From Phellopilus nigrolimitatus (Eukaryota > Basidiomycota > Agaricomycetes > Hymenochaetales > Hymenochaetaceae): a stretch of 14,033 nucleotides of DNA. Positions 1 to 7,700 of this stretch are shown here, in pieces. Each line of letters opens with the position of its first letter. The first letter of the stretch is position 1. The notes below the pieces were generated by a model. That model saw only the letters and a program-made list of their open reading frames with translations, did no database searches and was not told where the DNA came from. Where the stretch lies: assembly GCA_021029095.1 (NCBI GenBank), contig JAJOHG010000563.1, forward strand, positions 1 through 14,033, in the 5' to 3' direction. Position numbers and translations under genes: made by a program.

Positions 1-983
1 ACCAACCCATACAGCAGTTTGAAGTTTCCGTTAGCAACATATCCTTCTCTGAAGTACTAGCCAAGCTTAAACTTTGGTCGTGAGCGTGACTGCTCTTCGC
101 AGGACGGCTACGGAAGGCGCCTTCAGGACCTGGCATGACCCCGACGAAAGGGGTGTGTGTGTCCAGGGCAGACCGCCCAGGAAGTCCGTCGATGCTGGCG
201 CTGTTCTCCGCCCTCCAGTAGCCTCTCAAGCCACTCTCGCACAGAGCGCCGTCCTCGTGAGACTGGGACTCGAAGACGTTATCTTTATTCTCGTATTGGA
301 TCGACATGTTGAGAAGTGTTGTGCGGTGTCCGACAAAATCGTACACCGGAACGCCGAATCCACAGGACTGCGAGGCATTAAAGTCTGCGCATACAGATGC
401 GATCCAAGAAAAGAAAAACGTACAGTTCCAACTCTGTGCACGTCCACGACGATGACTGATCGAGATCCGGGCATTCGCTTAGAGGCAGGGACACGGGCGT
501 CATATTCAACGGTTCCAAATTCATGGACGACACCTGCAAAACTTAGCAACAAAAAACAAATGTGGCTTTGTTATCACTTTACCTGTGCCGTGAAGCCTGA
601 CAATCTCAGGCGCACCCTTCAGAGCATTGAATAGAATAGTTATTCTCCCGTTCTCGCGAATGTGCGCGATAGTTTCACATCCTATTCCATACCTATTATA
701 TAATGTGGAAGGAAGTATAAATAATGATCAAAACACCCACCCGACCCGGTCATGTCGTTATACCAGACTGAATATAAACAATCAGAGTGGTTCATTATTC
801 TTGACATGAAGATTAGCACTCGCCTTTGTTGGGTCCTTCCACATAGAACGACCCCCTCAGGCCTTTGGGAGAAAGATTGATATGTCCGTTTGCAGAAAGC
901 GGGGCTGTGGCTACCCAGAAAACCTCCTGCTCTCTTATCCACTTGATGCTCTTCTCCGGTATGTGGTCGTATGTTTTCCCCAT
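1..983 (-). CDS. PNPOx-like flavin split-barrel protein, left copy (3' end beyond window; frameshifted tail)
   Basis: Reads leftward from ATG at 983-981. Exons: 983-824, 767-741, 681-583, 533-424 and 367 to the window edge. The product closely resembles the right copy and starts MGKTYDHIPEKSIKWI, followed by FWVATAPLSANGHINLSPKG, then RENGRITILFNAL and GSRSVIVVDVHRVGT. These are hallmarks of the pyridoxamine-5'-phosphate-oxidase-like FMN-binding split-barrel family; the substrate is unknown. Intron 1 (823-768) starts with GC rather than GT; introns 2-4 are GT-AG (59, 49 and 56 bp). All four junctions keep frame, so the body of the gene is open. Near positions 32-40 this copy has one nucleotide fewer than the right copy, so the frame after STSEKD differs and the C-terminal hydrophobic segment of the right copy is lost. 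It is one codon shorter around 190-210. Functional or decaying cannot be settled because the 3' end is missing. Confidence 0.8.
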
Positions 984-1065
984 AGTATAGCTGTCAGTAA
1001 AACTGTGTTTTTGAAAGAAAGACGGGATGGTAGTAGTGCGGAAGCAAAAAAGCGATCAGTCTGGA
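1..1065. repeat. Left arm of a large imperfect inverted repeat
   Basis: This arm is the reverse complement of about 1437-2519. Positions 1-10 pair with 2510-2519, and similarity continues through the ATG into the upstream flank (matching GGAAGCAAAA blocks near 1040-1050 and 1450). Coding exons are about 90% identical by eye. Introns 2-4 are much more diverged and differ in length. The outer end is not seen because the window begins inside the repeat. No terminal repeats or transposase were found, so it looks like a segmental gene duplication rather than a foldback transposon. Confidence 0.9.
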
Positions 1066-1091
1066 GTGCTCCTCGGCGTCGTTACTGGGTA

Positions 1092-1113
1092 TATGCGCCT
1101 TCCACTTTTAGAC
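1092..1113 (+). repeat. 22-bp direct repeat, copy A
   Basis: TATGCGCCTTCCACTTTTAG followed by AC, exactly repeated at 2901-2922. Weaker similarity continues for about 20 bp (AATAACAAACGCGCGCAC against AATCAAAGACGTGCGCAC). It lies in the spacer, about 109 bp upstream of the left gene's start codon. It is not part of the inverted repeat. Confidence 0.85.
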
Positions 1114-1386
1114 AGAATAACAAACGCGCGCACATGATTAGCACAAACACAAATGGTCTTTCGGACGACCATGCCTTTACATATAAATCCTACGCTCAGT
1201 ATACATACAGTGCACACATGTGTTTCACCACTTGAATGAAAGTGACTCTTTAGCCTAGATTTAACACGGATTGGCGTAAAGCACGCTAAAATGGCACTTT
1301 ATCAGTCTTATTTGTAATCCGGCTCTACTTGGTGGCGTCTCTTATCACATTGGCTGGCCGCCAAGAACATTATAGAGATTAGAGCC

Positions 1387-1393
1387 TATAAAT
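1387..1393 (+). promoter_or_regulatory. Possible TATA box of the right PNPOx-like copy
   Basis: TATAAAT lies 131 bp upstream of the right ATG, in the unique spacer and therefore not shared with the left copy. Position and sequence fit a fungal TATA element, but such AT-rich motifs arise by chance. Confidence 0.35.
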
Positions 1394-1436
1394 ATTCATA
1401 CGTGCGCAATACATTCATGATGTAATAATACCGGTA

Positions 1437-2519
1437 CTTCAGACCACGTGCCTTTTGCTTCCACAGTCATACTATCATCCCGTCTTTCTCTCCAAAAAAC
1501 ACAGTTCTGTAGACAGTTATACTATGGGGAAAACATACGATCACATACCAGACAAGAATATCCAGTGGATAAAAAAGCAGGAGGTTTTCTGGGTAGCCAC
1601 AGCCCCACTTTCTGCTAACGGACATATCAATCTTTCTCCCAAAGGCCTGAGGGGGTCGTTCTATGTGGAAGGACCCAACAAAGGCGAGTGCTAATCTTCA
1701 TGTCAAGAATAATGAACCACTCTGATTGTTTATATTCAGTCTGGTATAACGACTTGACCGGATCGGGTGAGTGTCTTGATCATTGCTTATGCACCAATAT
1801 TAAGAGGTGTGAAACAGGGTGCGAAACTATCGCGCACATACGCGAGAACGGGAGAATAACAATTCTATTCCATGCTTTGGAGGGAGCGCCTGAGATACTC
1901 AGGCTTCACGGCACAGGTAGTGCGATTAAAAAGCCATGTTCGACCTCGTTTTTACTGATTTGTTGCAGGTGTCGTCCATGAATTCGGCAGCGCTGAGTAC
2001 GATGTCCGTGTCCCTGCGTCGAAGAGAATGCCCGGATCTCGATCAGTCATCGTCGTGGACGTACATAGAGTCGGAACTGTACGCTCCTTCTCTGGATTTC
2101 TGGATTATGTCTGTATTTACGGATTTCAATGCCTATATTTCCCCGCAGTCCTGTGGATTCGGCGTCCCGGTCTACAATTTCGTCGGACATCGGACATCGC
2201 TCCTCGCTTGGTCGGGCCAGCTCGAGAAGAAAGACAACACCTTTGAATCCCAATCTCACGGGGACGATGCCCTGTACCAGAGCGGCTTGAGAGGCTACTG
2301 GAGGTCGGCGAACAAAACCAGCATCGACGGACTTCCTGGGCTCGAATCGGCTCCGGAGACGCGCGTCCCTTTCGTCGGGGACATGCCAGGCCCTGAAGGC
2401 GCCTTCCGTGGCCTTCCTTCGAAGAGCGGTGTCGCTCGCGATCAAAGTCTAGGCTTGACTAGTACTTCAGAGAAGAACATATTCGCTGACGGAAACATTA
2501 AACTGGTGTATGGGTTAGT
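1437..2519. repeat. Right arm of the large imperfect inverted repeat
   Basis: Partner of the arm at 1-1065, separated from it by a unique spacer of about 370 bp. Pairing covers the promoter-proximal flank and almost the whole gene up to 2519; the gene itself continues to 2589. The inner end is fuzzy, with residual similarity fading between about 1437 and 1453. Confidence 0.9.
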
Positions 2520-2589
2520 TGTTGGGTTCATGGCCTCTTTTGTCTTCCGTGATATATTTTCTTTCGCTAAGGGTCTGTTAAAATTGTAA
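1524..2589 (+). CDS. PNPOx-like flavin split-barrel protein, right (complete) copy
   Basis: Five exons: 1524-1683, 1740-1766, 1818-1916, 1969-2078 and 2149-2589, 837 nt, 278 aa. Motifs in order: MGKTYDHIPDKNIQWI, FWVATAPLSANGHINLSPKG, VWYNDLTGSG, CETIAHIRENGRITILF, GSRSVIVVDVHRVGT and SCGFGVPVYNF. This is the arrangement of the fungal pyridoxamine-5'-phosphate-oxidase-like domain, which normally binds FMN; the substrate of these proteins is not established. The tail after about residue 180 is low-complexity and ends in a hydrophobic stretch (VYGLVVGFMASFVF, followed by basic residues near the stop), possibly a tail anchor. Intron 1 is GC-AG: only the donor AAAG/GCGAGT gives the conserved NKVWY junction, while the nearby GT gives a stop. 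Introns 2-4 are GT-AG (51, 52 and 70 bp). It is head to head with the left copy. Confidence 0.88.
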
Positions 2590-2900
2590 TGGCGCAGGAT
2601 CTCTTGTTCAATGGCCTTCGATTGTTTCGAGCCGGCCTTTTCACATGTATTTGGAATGTAAAGTCATCTTCACAGAATAACAGCCTTCTTACACTTTCGA
2701 GTTTGATATCTGTATCTGTAGTTTGGCAGCGATACTAAGGAATTCCTTCGTTCGAGCTATTCTATCCGGTTGGCGGGCCGAGCACGTTGAAGATAATACA
2801 ATAACGCGCCAGCAGCGACTTGTGCATGCAAAACAAAAACATTGCTGTGAGATTTCTCAGACAAGTATCACTGAATTCACCTGGATGCGATAGCGAGTTG

Positions 2901-2922
2901 TATGCGCCTTCCACTTTTAGAC
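2901..2922 (+). repeat. 22-bp direct repeat, copy B
   Basis: Exact second copy of the element at 1092-1113, same orientation, 1809 bp away. The two copies bracket the complete right PNPOx-like gene. It also lies 126-147 bp upstream of the candidate small reading frame starting at 3048, so a promoter role is another possibility. Confidence 0.85.
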
Positions 2923-3047
2923 GTAATCAAAGACGTGCGCACGTGCGACTGCTGTCATTTCCACGCGACCAGCTTTCTTGACCTCTGCGATTATCTGTCC
3001 TCGCCTGTTCTCTTCGTCGATAGCGCCAAGGCTGGATAGTCGAGTCC

Positions 3048-3398
3048 ATGCCGGGCTTTGGCTTGCGGCAGACTTTAGGGTATGGGTTTCACCAGGTGAG
3101 TACGCTATGCGTACGCCTCCGAAGTGTCACCCATACCTTTAAATCGGATTGCCTGAGACCGAGAGTTTTATACTCCTTGATCTCCGCATCCAAGGCAGCA
3201 CGAAAGCGATGTCCCTTTTTTGAAGGCCCTAAACTGCGTGCTGCAGGTAAGTGCGGTACGTACCATTCTAGCATCTACATTTCATCCGTGTCTGCTCTAG
3301 GGATGGGGCCACCGCTTACTGTAAAAAAAAGAGTTATTTTGACGGTTTGGGCACCCATCCAGAGCAAAGGCTGGAAACTCATAATTAACAATGGTTAG
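3048..3398 (+). CDS. Speculative small hypothetical protein, 3 exons or unspliced 116 aa
   Basis: No family recognised. From ATG 3048 a frame runs open for 116 codons to TAG 3396-3398. Inside it are good splice signals: CAG/GTGAGT at 3095/3096, an acceptor AAG at 3192-3194, CAG/GTAAGT at 3246/3247 and CTAG at 3297-3300. Splicing 3096-3194 (99 bp) and 3247-3300 (54 bp) keeps the frame and gives a 66-aa product ending SKGWKLIINNG. Both introns are multiples of three without in-frame stops, so spliced and unspliced forms would both be open. The first donor lies inside a hairpin. It could equally be a gene relic or chance. Confidence 0.2.
   Translation: MPGFGLRQTLGYGFHQVSTLCVRLRSVTHTFKSDCLRPRVLYSLISASKAARKRCPFFEGPKLRAAGKCGTYHSSIYISSVSALGMGPPLTVKKRVILTVWAPIQSKGWKLIINNG
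3079..3137. repeat. Nested hairpin-forming inverted repeat
   Basis: Outer arms GGTATGGGT (3079-3087) and ACCCATACC (3129-3137) are perfect 9-bp complements. Inside sits a second perfect 6-bp hairpin, GTACGC-TAT-GCGTAC (3100-3114). No transposon or target-site duplication is evident. Confidence 0.6.
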
Positions 3399-3617
3399 TC
3401 TACTACCGACTTCTGAGGCACGTGACGTGAAGAGAAAAGGGGGGAAAAGGAGACAAAAGGCGGGCGTGCATACGCAAGCTAGCACCAAGCATCTCGTGTT
3501 GGCCAGAGCGCAAATGCAACATGCTAGACAGAGCAGGAACAAGAACAGGAGCGGGAGATGCTAGTGGGGCTAGGAGAAACGATACTGATCCGGCGGATGC
3601 CTGCTATCAACCACATC

Positions 3618-3624
3618 TATAAAT
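3618..3624 (+). promoter_or_regulatory. Possible TATA element
   Basis: TATAAAT 75 bp upstream of the ATG at 3699 (and just before an ATG at 3639 that opens only a 19-codon frame). With the E-box/CRE-like overlap 200 bp upstream it resembles a small promoter, but no transcript is known. Confidence 0.25.
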
Positions 3625-3698
3625 CCGCTCAAGACACCATGTCAGGCGATACTCAGGAGACGACGTCGTTCGGTTCTGTCTTTTGGCTACCCTAGAAC

Positions 3699-3906
3699 AT
3701 GTCGCGGACCGTCCAAGAGCTGGATATAGAAGTATATTTTTTCACGTGCGTATAGACTCTTCGCCGTGTTGAGTGGGTGTCGATCATACGCTGATCACTT
3801 TTTATTGAATTGTAGGTCCGTGTACATCACCAAGTTGCTCTTTCCAACTTTTTTCTATTCGTCTCTCGCCCCTTCATCAGCTTTTCCCCCCTTATTCTAT
3901 CAGTAA
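3699..3906 (+). CDS. Speculative small spliced reading frame (45 aa)
   Basis: No family recognised. ATG 3699 opens a frame that runs into a consensus donor (CAC/GTGCGT, 3746); an acceptor TTGTAG ends at 3815. Removing 3746-3815 (70 bp) keeps frame and yields a 45-aa product starting MSRTVQELDIEVYFFT, with an aromatic, proline-rich tail ending PPLFYQ at TAA 3904-3906. Support is only a TATA-like element upstream and matching splice phase. It might be a 5' remnant of the decayed kinase downstream or chance. Confidence 0.15.
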
Positions 3907-4004
3907 TGTTATGCCCCACCTGGGTGTGTATATTATCAAGGAAAGCGAGACCTTAATCTCAATGAAGGCAGGAAGATAGCATTATACTTTATAGAAGATT
4001 ACAG

Positions 4005-4460
4005 CAAAACTCAGCAACGATTGTCCTCTTATTTCTGATTTCGGGCTGGCAAGAGAAAATGCGAACAGCCGCGATACGCTGAACACGAGGGGCGTGGATC
4101 CGTCAGGCGGCAGGCCCCAGAGCCTTTAGATGCCATGCTTTTTCGTGAGCGAGGACAATTTGAGGACTAGAATACACTACAAAAACCGATGTCTATGCGT
4201 TCGCGATGACATGCCTGGAAGTGAATCGAAAATCAGTGGTTAATGAGTATGTCCGAGTCAAACAGGTTTTCACGGAGCAAGTCCCCTTCCCCGACCTCCG
4301 CTATGGCGCTGTCATAATGGAGGTCGTAGCATCCAAGAAACGTCCTACGCGTCCCGGCGGTTTGACAGGCAGGCGCGAGCCCGAGTACTATGTGTGGGAG
4401 CTTATAAATGCATGCTGGCAAACGAACACGTCGAAAAGACCGGCAGAGCAAGCGATGTAA
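4005..4460 (+). pseudogene. Decayed C-terminal half of a TKL-type protein kinase
   Basis: Kinase landmarks appear in the right order but in three reading frames. The Mg-binding loop LISDFGLAREN (DFG at 4037-4045) is in one frame, which hits a TAG at 4127-4129. The activation-segment end QAPEPLDAMLF (APE at 4114-4122) is in a second. TKTDVYAFAMTCLEV (from about 4179), FTEQVPFPDLRYGAVIMEV, and WELINACWQTNTSKRP are in a third, following a TGA. This spacing matches subdomains VII-XI of tyrosine-kinase-like kinases that are expanded in mushroom genomes. The N-lobe and catalytic loop (HRD) were not found upstream. An AG acceptor at 4003-4004 and a ~45-bp insertion before VFTEQ look like old intron boundaries. 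At least two frame breaks and a stop argue against function. Confidence 0.75.
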
Positions 4461-4741
4461 GACTTGAGCAAAGAGTACACGATGACGAAGGCAGGCGATG
4501 CGATGGTGAATGTCTTCTTTCAAGAAAATGGTGTTGGTGGTACTTGAGCACTCGGAGCGCAGGGTTATTGAAGCTCCAAAATGCTTGATCCAATGCTATT
4601 AAATTACACGTGTAATCCGGTAACCCATTACTTTCTCCAGACTTGCGACTATTGGCATTTATACTGTATGTTATATAATAAGACAGCACAAAGATGGGAT
4701 AGAAAGGCAGACGGTTCCCGGTCCTCTCGGCCTTACTCAAA
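4461..4741. other. Intergenic region between kinase pseudogene and LIG4 3' end
   Basis: About 280 bp downstream of LIG4 (minus strand) and of the pseudogene (plus strand). It should contain the LIG4 3' untranslated region. A TTATATAATAAG stretch at about 4671-4682 is AT-rich, but no clear poly(A) signal for LIG4 and no gene were recognised. Confidence 0.5.
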
Positions 4742-7700
4742 TCACGGAGCGAAACCTAAGCATTAAGTCACTTCGTTATCGATCCTACTATTTCGAAAAG
4801 AAGACGAATTACTCACCATTCTCGTCCAGTAAACTTGATTCTTCCACGCACGCGAAAATGAAGTCGCCCAGCACTAAATTACGGCGCTTCGGTCTGAAAG
4901 GAATGATGTCCGTCATTAGTAATAGTGGAACGATTATACAGGTTGCGGACTGTAGAATGCACTTACTTTGCCGTGAGTTTCATCAGTTCCTTCCGCCTGC
5001 TGCTATCACGCTTGTCGATGACGATGTGTGTGAGCTTCGGCTCATCAAGATCGACGACGCGACCGCCATTTGCGACGATGGCGTCTTCGATGTCAGTAAA
5101 GCTATATAGATTGAGTAAATCAATTACTTTATTTAGCAAAACAATTTAGGATTTAACGACTGAGAACACGTACGACGCTGCAATCTGTTCTTTGAATTTC
5201 GCTTTTACGTCCATGCCGTGCCGCCCTGCGTTTTCCGGCGTGTCAAGGTAGAAACAGCTGAAACAAGCAACAGAAGTGAGCTACACATTGAATAATCTAA
5301 CCTGAAAGATAACTCACAGATGCTTGAATATCTTATCCTGATCATATTCCATTGCACTCTCGTCCTCGCCCATCTTTGCATCTTTAGACTACCAAAAACA
5401 ATTAAAGTTAAAATAAAAGTGCGCGAAGTAATAGAAGGCATACATCATTCGCGATACTTCCTCTATCCTGGGAAGTCTGTAGGGATGAGAAAGTCATGAA
5501 GGGTTTCTTAAAGAGGGTTAATGAAAAAAACGTACATAAGTCGCATCCTCGTCAATGTTATTCTCGTCTGAAGGCGCATTAGGTAGCACCCACTCGTCGG
5601 TTTCGCCGTCAAAACGTAACTCCTCGTAATCAGAGTCGGGATCCGTCTCTGAATCCTCGTCGGCCCGTGCCTCACGACGCTCATCTTCGTTTACAACATT
5701 GTCCGCTTTGAACCACTCCGCCATTGCTGGGTCATGGGCTGTAGCACTCTTGGCTTCGTCCTTGGCGTCCTCGACCGGGCTCAGACGGCGACTTGATGAG
5801 GCACCGACGTCGCCGCTCCCTGGGCTGTGCGAAAATTCAATGTTGTCTGACTCGGTCTCACTTTCATTTCCTTCATTGTATTCTTTTTCGAGCTTCCGAT
5901 CTGGGGTAGCATGGAAGAAGTACCTGACAAAAGTACCACGTCAACTCTCATGACATTCAGACCAATCTAGCAGAACTCACTTCTTTTGCAATGGAACGCG
6001 CTCTCCTTGGTCAATGCAGTCATATATCCACGAAGGACGGATGATGTCATGGATACCCTTGTCCATGATGAGCCTTAAGTCATACGCTAATTGAAGTCAT
6101 TGCAGGTTGTAGTCAGTCGTTATTGAAGTTAACATGCAAACTAGTCTCACGGATGGAAGTCCCGCCGTAGACAACGAGAATCGGTTCAATCCCCTTAGCA
6201 ATCTGCACATACTTTCCACCATTGACATGGATACTTCATAAGGGGTTAAAAAAAGGTTGAGTACTCGGATGGAACGAAGGGCTGTAACTTACATTTTCAG
6301 CAATTCTTTCCGCTCCTTGTCGCCATTCCGCGATCTTGGATCAGACGCCACCACTGGAAATGTTTGAGGGCACCAACAAAAGGGAGATTAAAGTATGAAG
6401 ATTTACTGAATTTGAGACCCTCAAAAATGTTGCTCTCAACGTCGATACCCTTAAGTTTTTCTCCCTGGTATTCTGGCATCACTGTGGTCTTCTTTATTAT
6501 TTTTCGCTTCTTCTTTGTCTTGCTGCTCGGTATATAGATAAGGAAACGCACGAAGAAATAGTAAGTAGTCACTAACTCATTCATGTCTTCCATCTTCCTC
6601 TTTCGTTCGGTCTTCATGCTTTCTAGTACAGCTGTTGTTCCTCGTCATTTGAATGAATTTAAAAATAAAGGCGTCACGACAGACCGGTGGCTGACATGCA
6701 GTCTGCGATGTTCAGGTCGTCTCGGATACTGATCGCTCGCGGGAAGCGCATCGTGAATCCAAGGTGATATTGATCTATAGAAGCACTGAGAAAATAGACC
6801 TTCTGATGCGTAAGACCTGACTGACCAGAAGGCGTGATTTCGGCGGCCTTGACTTTCAAAATGAAAGAGCTGCAAGCAATATGTCATTCGGCCTTTCTTC
6901 TCTGACTCAAGAAACATTACTCACTCCTCTGGTTCAATATAGATATCGCCTTTGTCTTCTAGGCCCTTTCTTGACGCTTGATACCATGACGGCATGTTAT
7001 TCTTGTCAAAATGTTTCCACTTCCGCTGACGGACCCAGACATAGTCTGCATATGTGAGTCCTGTCCCGATTCGCACAAATGAACTGTACCTGTCTCTAGT
7101 ATAAGTGATCGCTACAGAGCAAGTAAAGAAAGGTGGGAGACACCTGAGCTCATCATCAACATCAAGTTTGCGTCTGTCATCCATGACTGCGCAGATGAGG
7201 GTGGAGACGCCACCGCTGCGTTTACCGGTTCCAAAATTCCCTCCTTGTACAATTTAGATAGTCAATCAAGTGACGAAAGAAAGAAGAGACGCACCAATGA
7301 CGAGCACATCTACAGTCTCACCCATGTGATCCTTCCGGCCAGTCAGCCAATATAAATACACTATTTTACTTATCAAAACACATACCATGTACTCCGGTTT
7401 CACTTTTATCCAATCCTTATTTCTTCCATTAAGGATGTACTCTGAGTTCGGGTGCTTCAGGATGAGGCCCTCGCCTCTGTTATCCATTACATCCTCGAGC
7501 CGTTTACGGACGTCGGCGACATTTTTGCCCTCGTATTCTGTAACGAATTCCATCCGACCCTTGACCTCTTTGACATACGCCCGCAAGTTGCGCTTCCGGA
7601 ATTTAACAGAACGTCTGGCGAGAGACATGCCGTTTAGATAGAGCAAGTCGAATACCTTGACTGAGTCCGAGATAAAGACCATTTGTCTCGAAATAGTGAG

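Larger units (their letters stand above)
984..1523. promoter_or_regulatory. Shared 540-bp intergenic region between head-to-head copies
   Basis: Lies between the two start codons, so it must contain promoters for both copies. About 80 bp next to each ATG still belongs to the inverted repeat (both sides share the block GAAAGACGGGATG, or its complement), so proximal 5'-leader elements were duplicated with the genes. The central ~370 bp are unique. No gene was recognised in it; the long open frame over 882-1235 is antisense to exon 1 of the left copy plus spacer. Confidence 0.6.
2590..4004. other. Gene-poor interval with only weak gene candidates
   Basis: About 1.4 kb with no confidently recognisable gene. 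It holds the 22-bp repeat copy B, a nested hairpin at 3079-3137, two low-confidence spliced reading frames, an E-box plus CRE-like overlap (CACGTGACGT, 3419-3428), purine-rich stretches at about 3428-3465 and 3530-3556, and a TATA-like motif at 3618-3624. The remainder is AT-richer and full of stops in all frames. Confidence 0.6.

Noticed and set aside
74..634. 186-codon open frame on the plus strand
   Set aside because: It is antisense to exons 3-5 of the left PNPOx-like copy, and no protein family is recognisable; the conserved motifs are all on the other strand.
2047..2445. 132-codon open frame on the minus strand
   Set aside because: Mirror image of the same shadow, antisense to exons 4 and 5 of the right copy.
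1..2519. Foldback or MITE-type transposon as explanation of the inverted repeat
   Set aside because: The arms consist of ordinary spliced genes with their promoters; no terminal motif, target-site duplication or transposase was seen inside the window.
3297..3542. Cys-rich, signal-peptide-like frame on the minus strand (LLCLACCICALANTRC)
   Set aside because: It has no ATG (only TTG at the start), lies over a purine-rich tract that biases the translation, and has no splice support.
5444..5476. Alternative frame LPRIEEVSRMMY for LIG4 exon 22
   Set aside because: It looks protein-like, but no donor/acceptor choice gives the required phase on both sides, whereas the frame starting TSQDRG joins exons 21 and 23 in phase 0.
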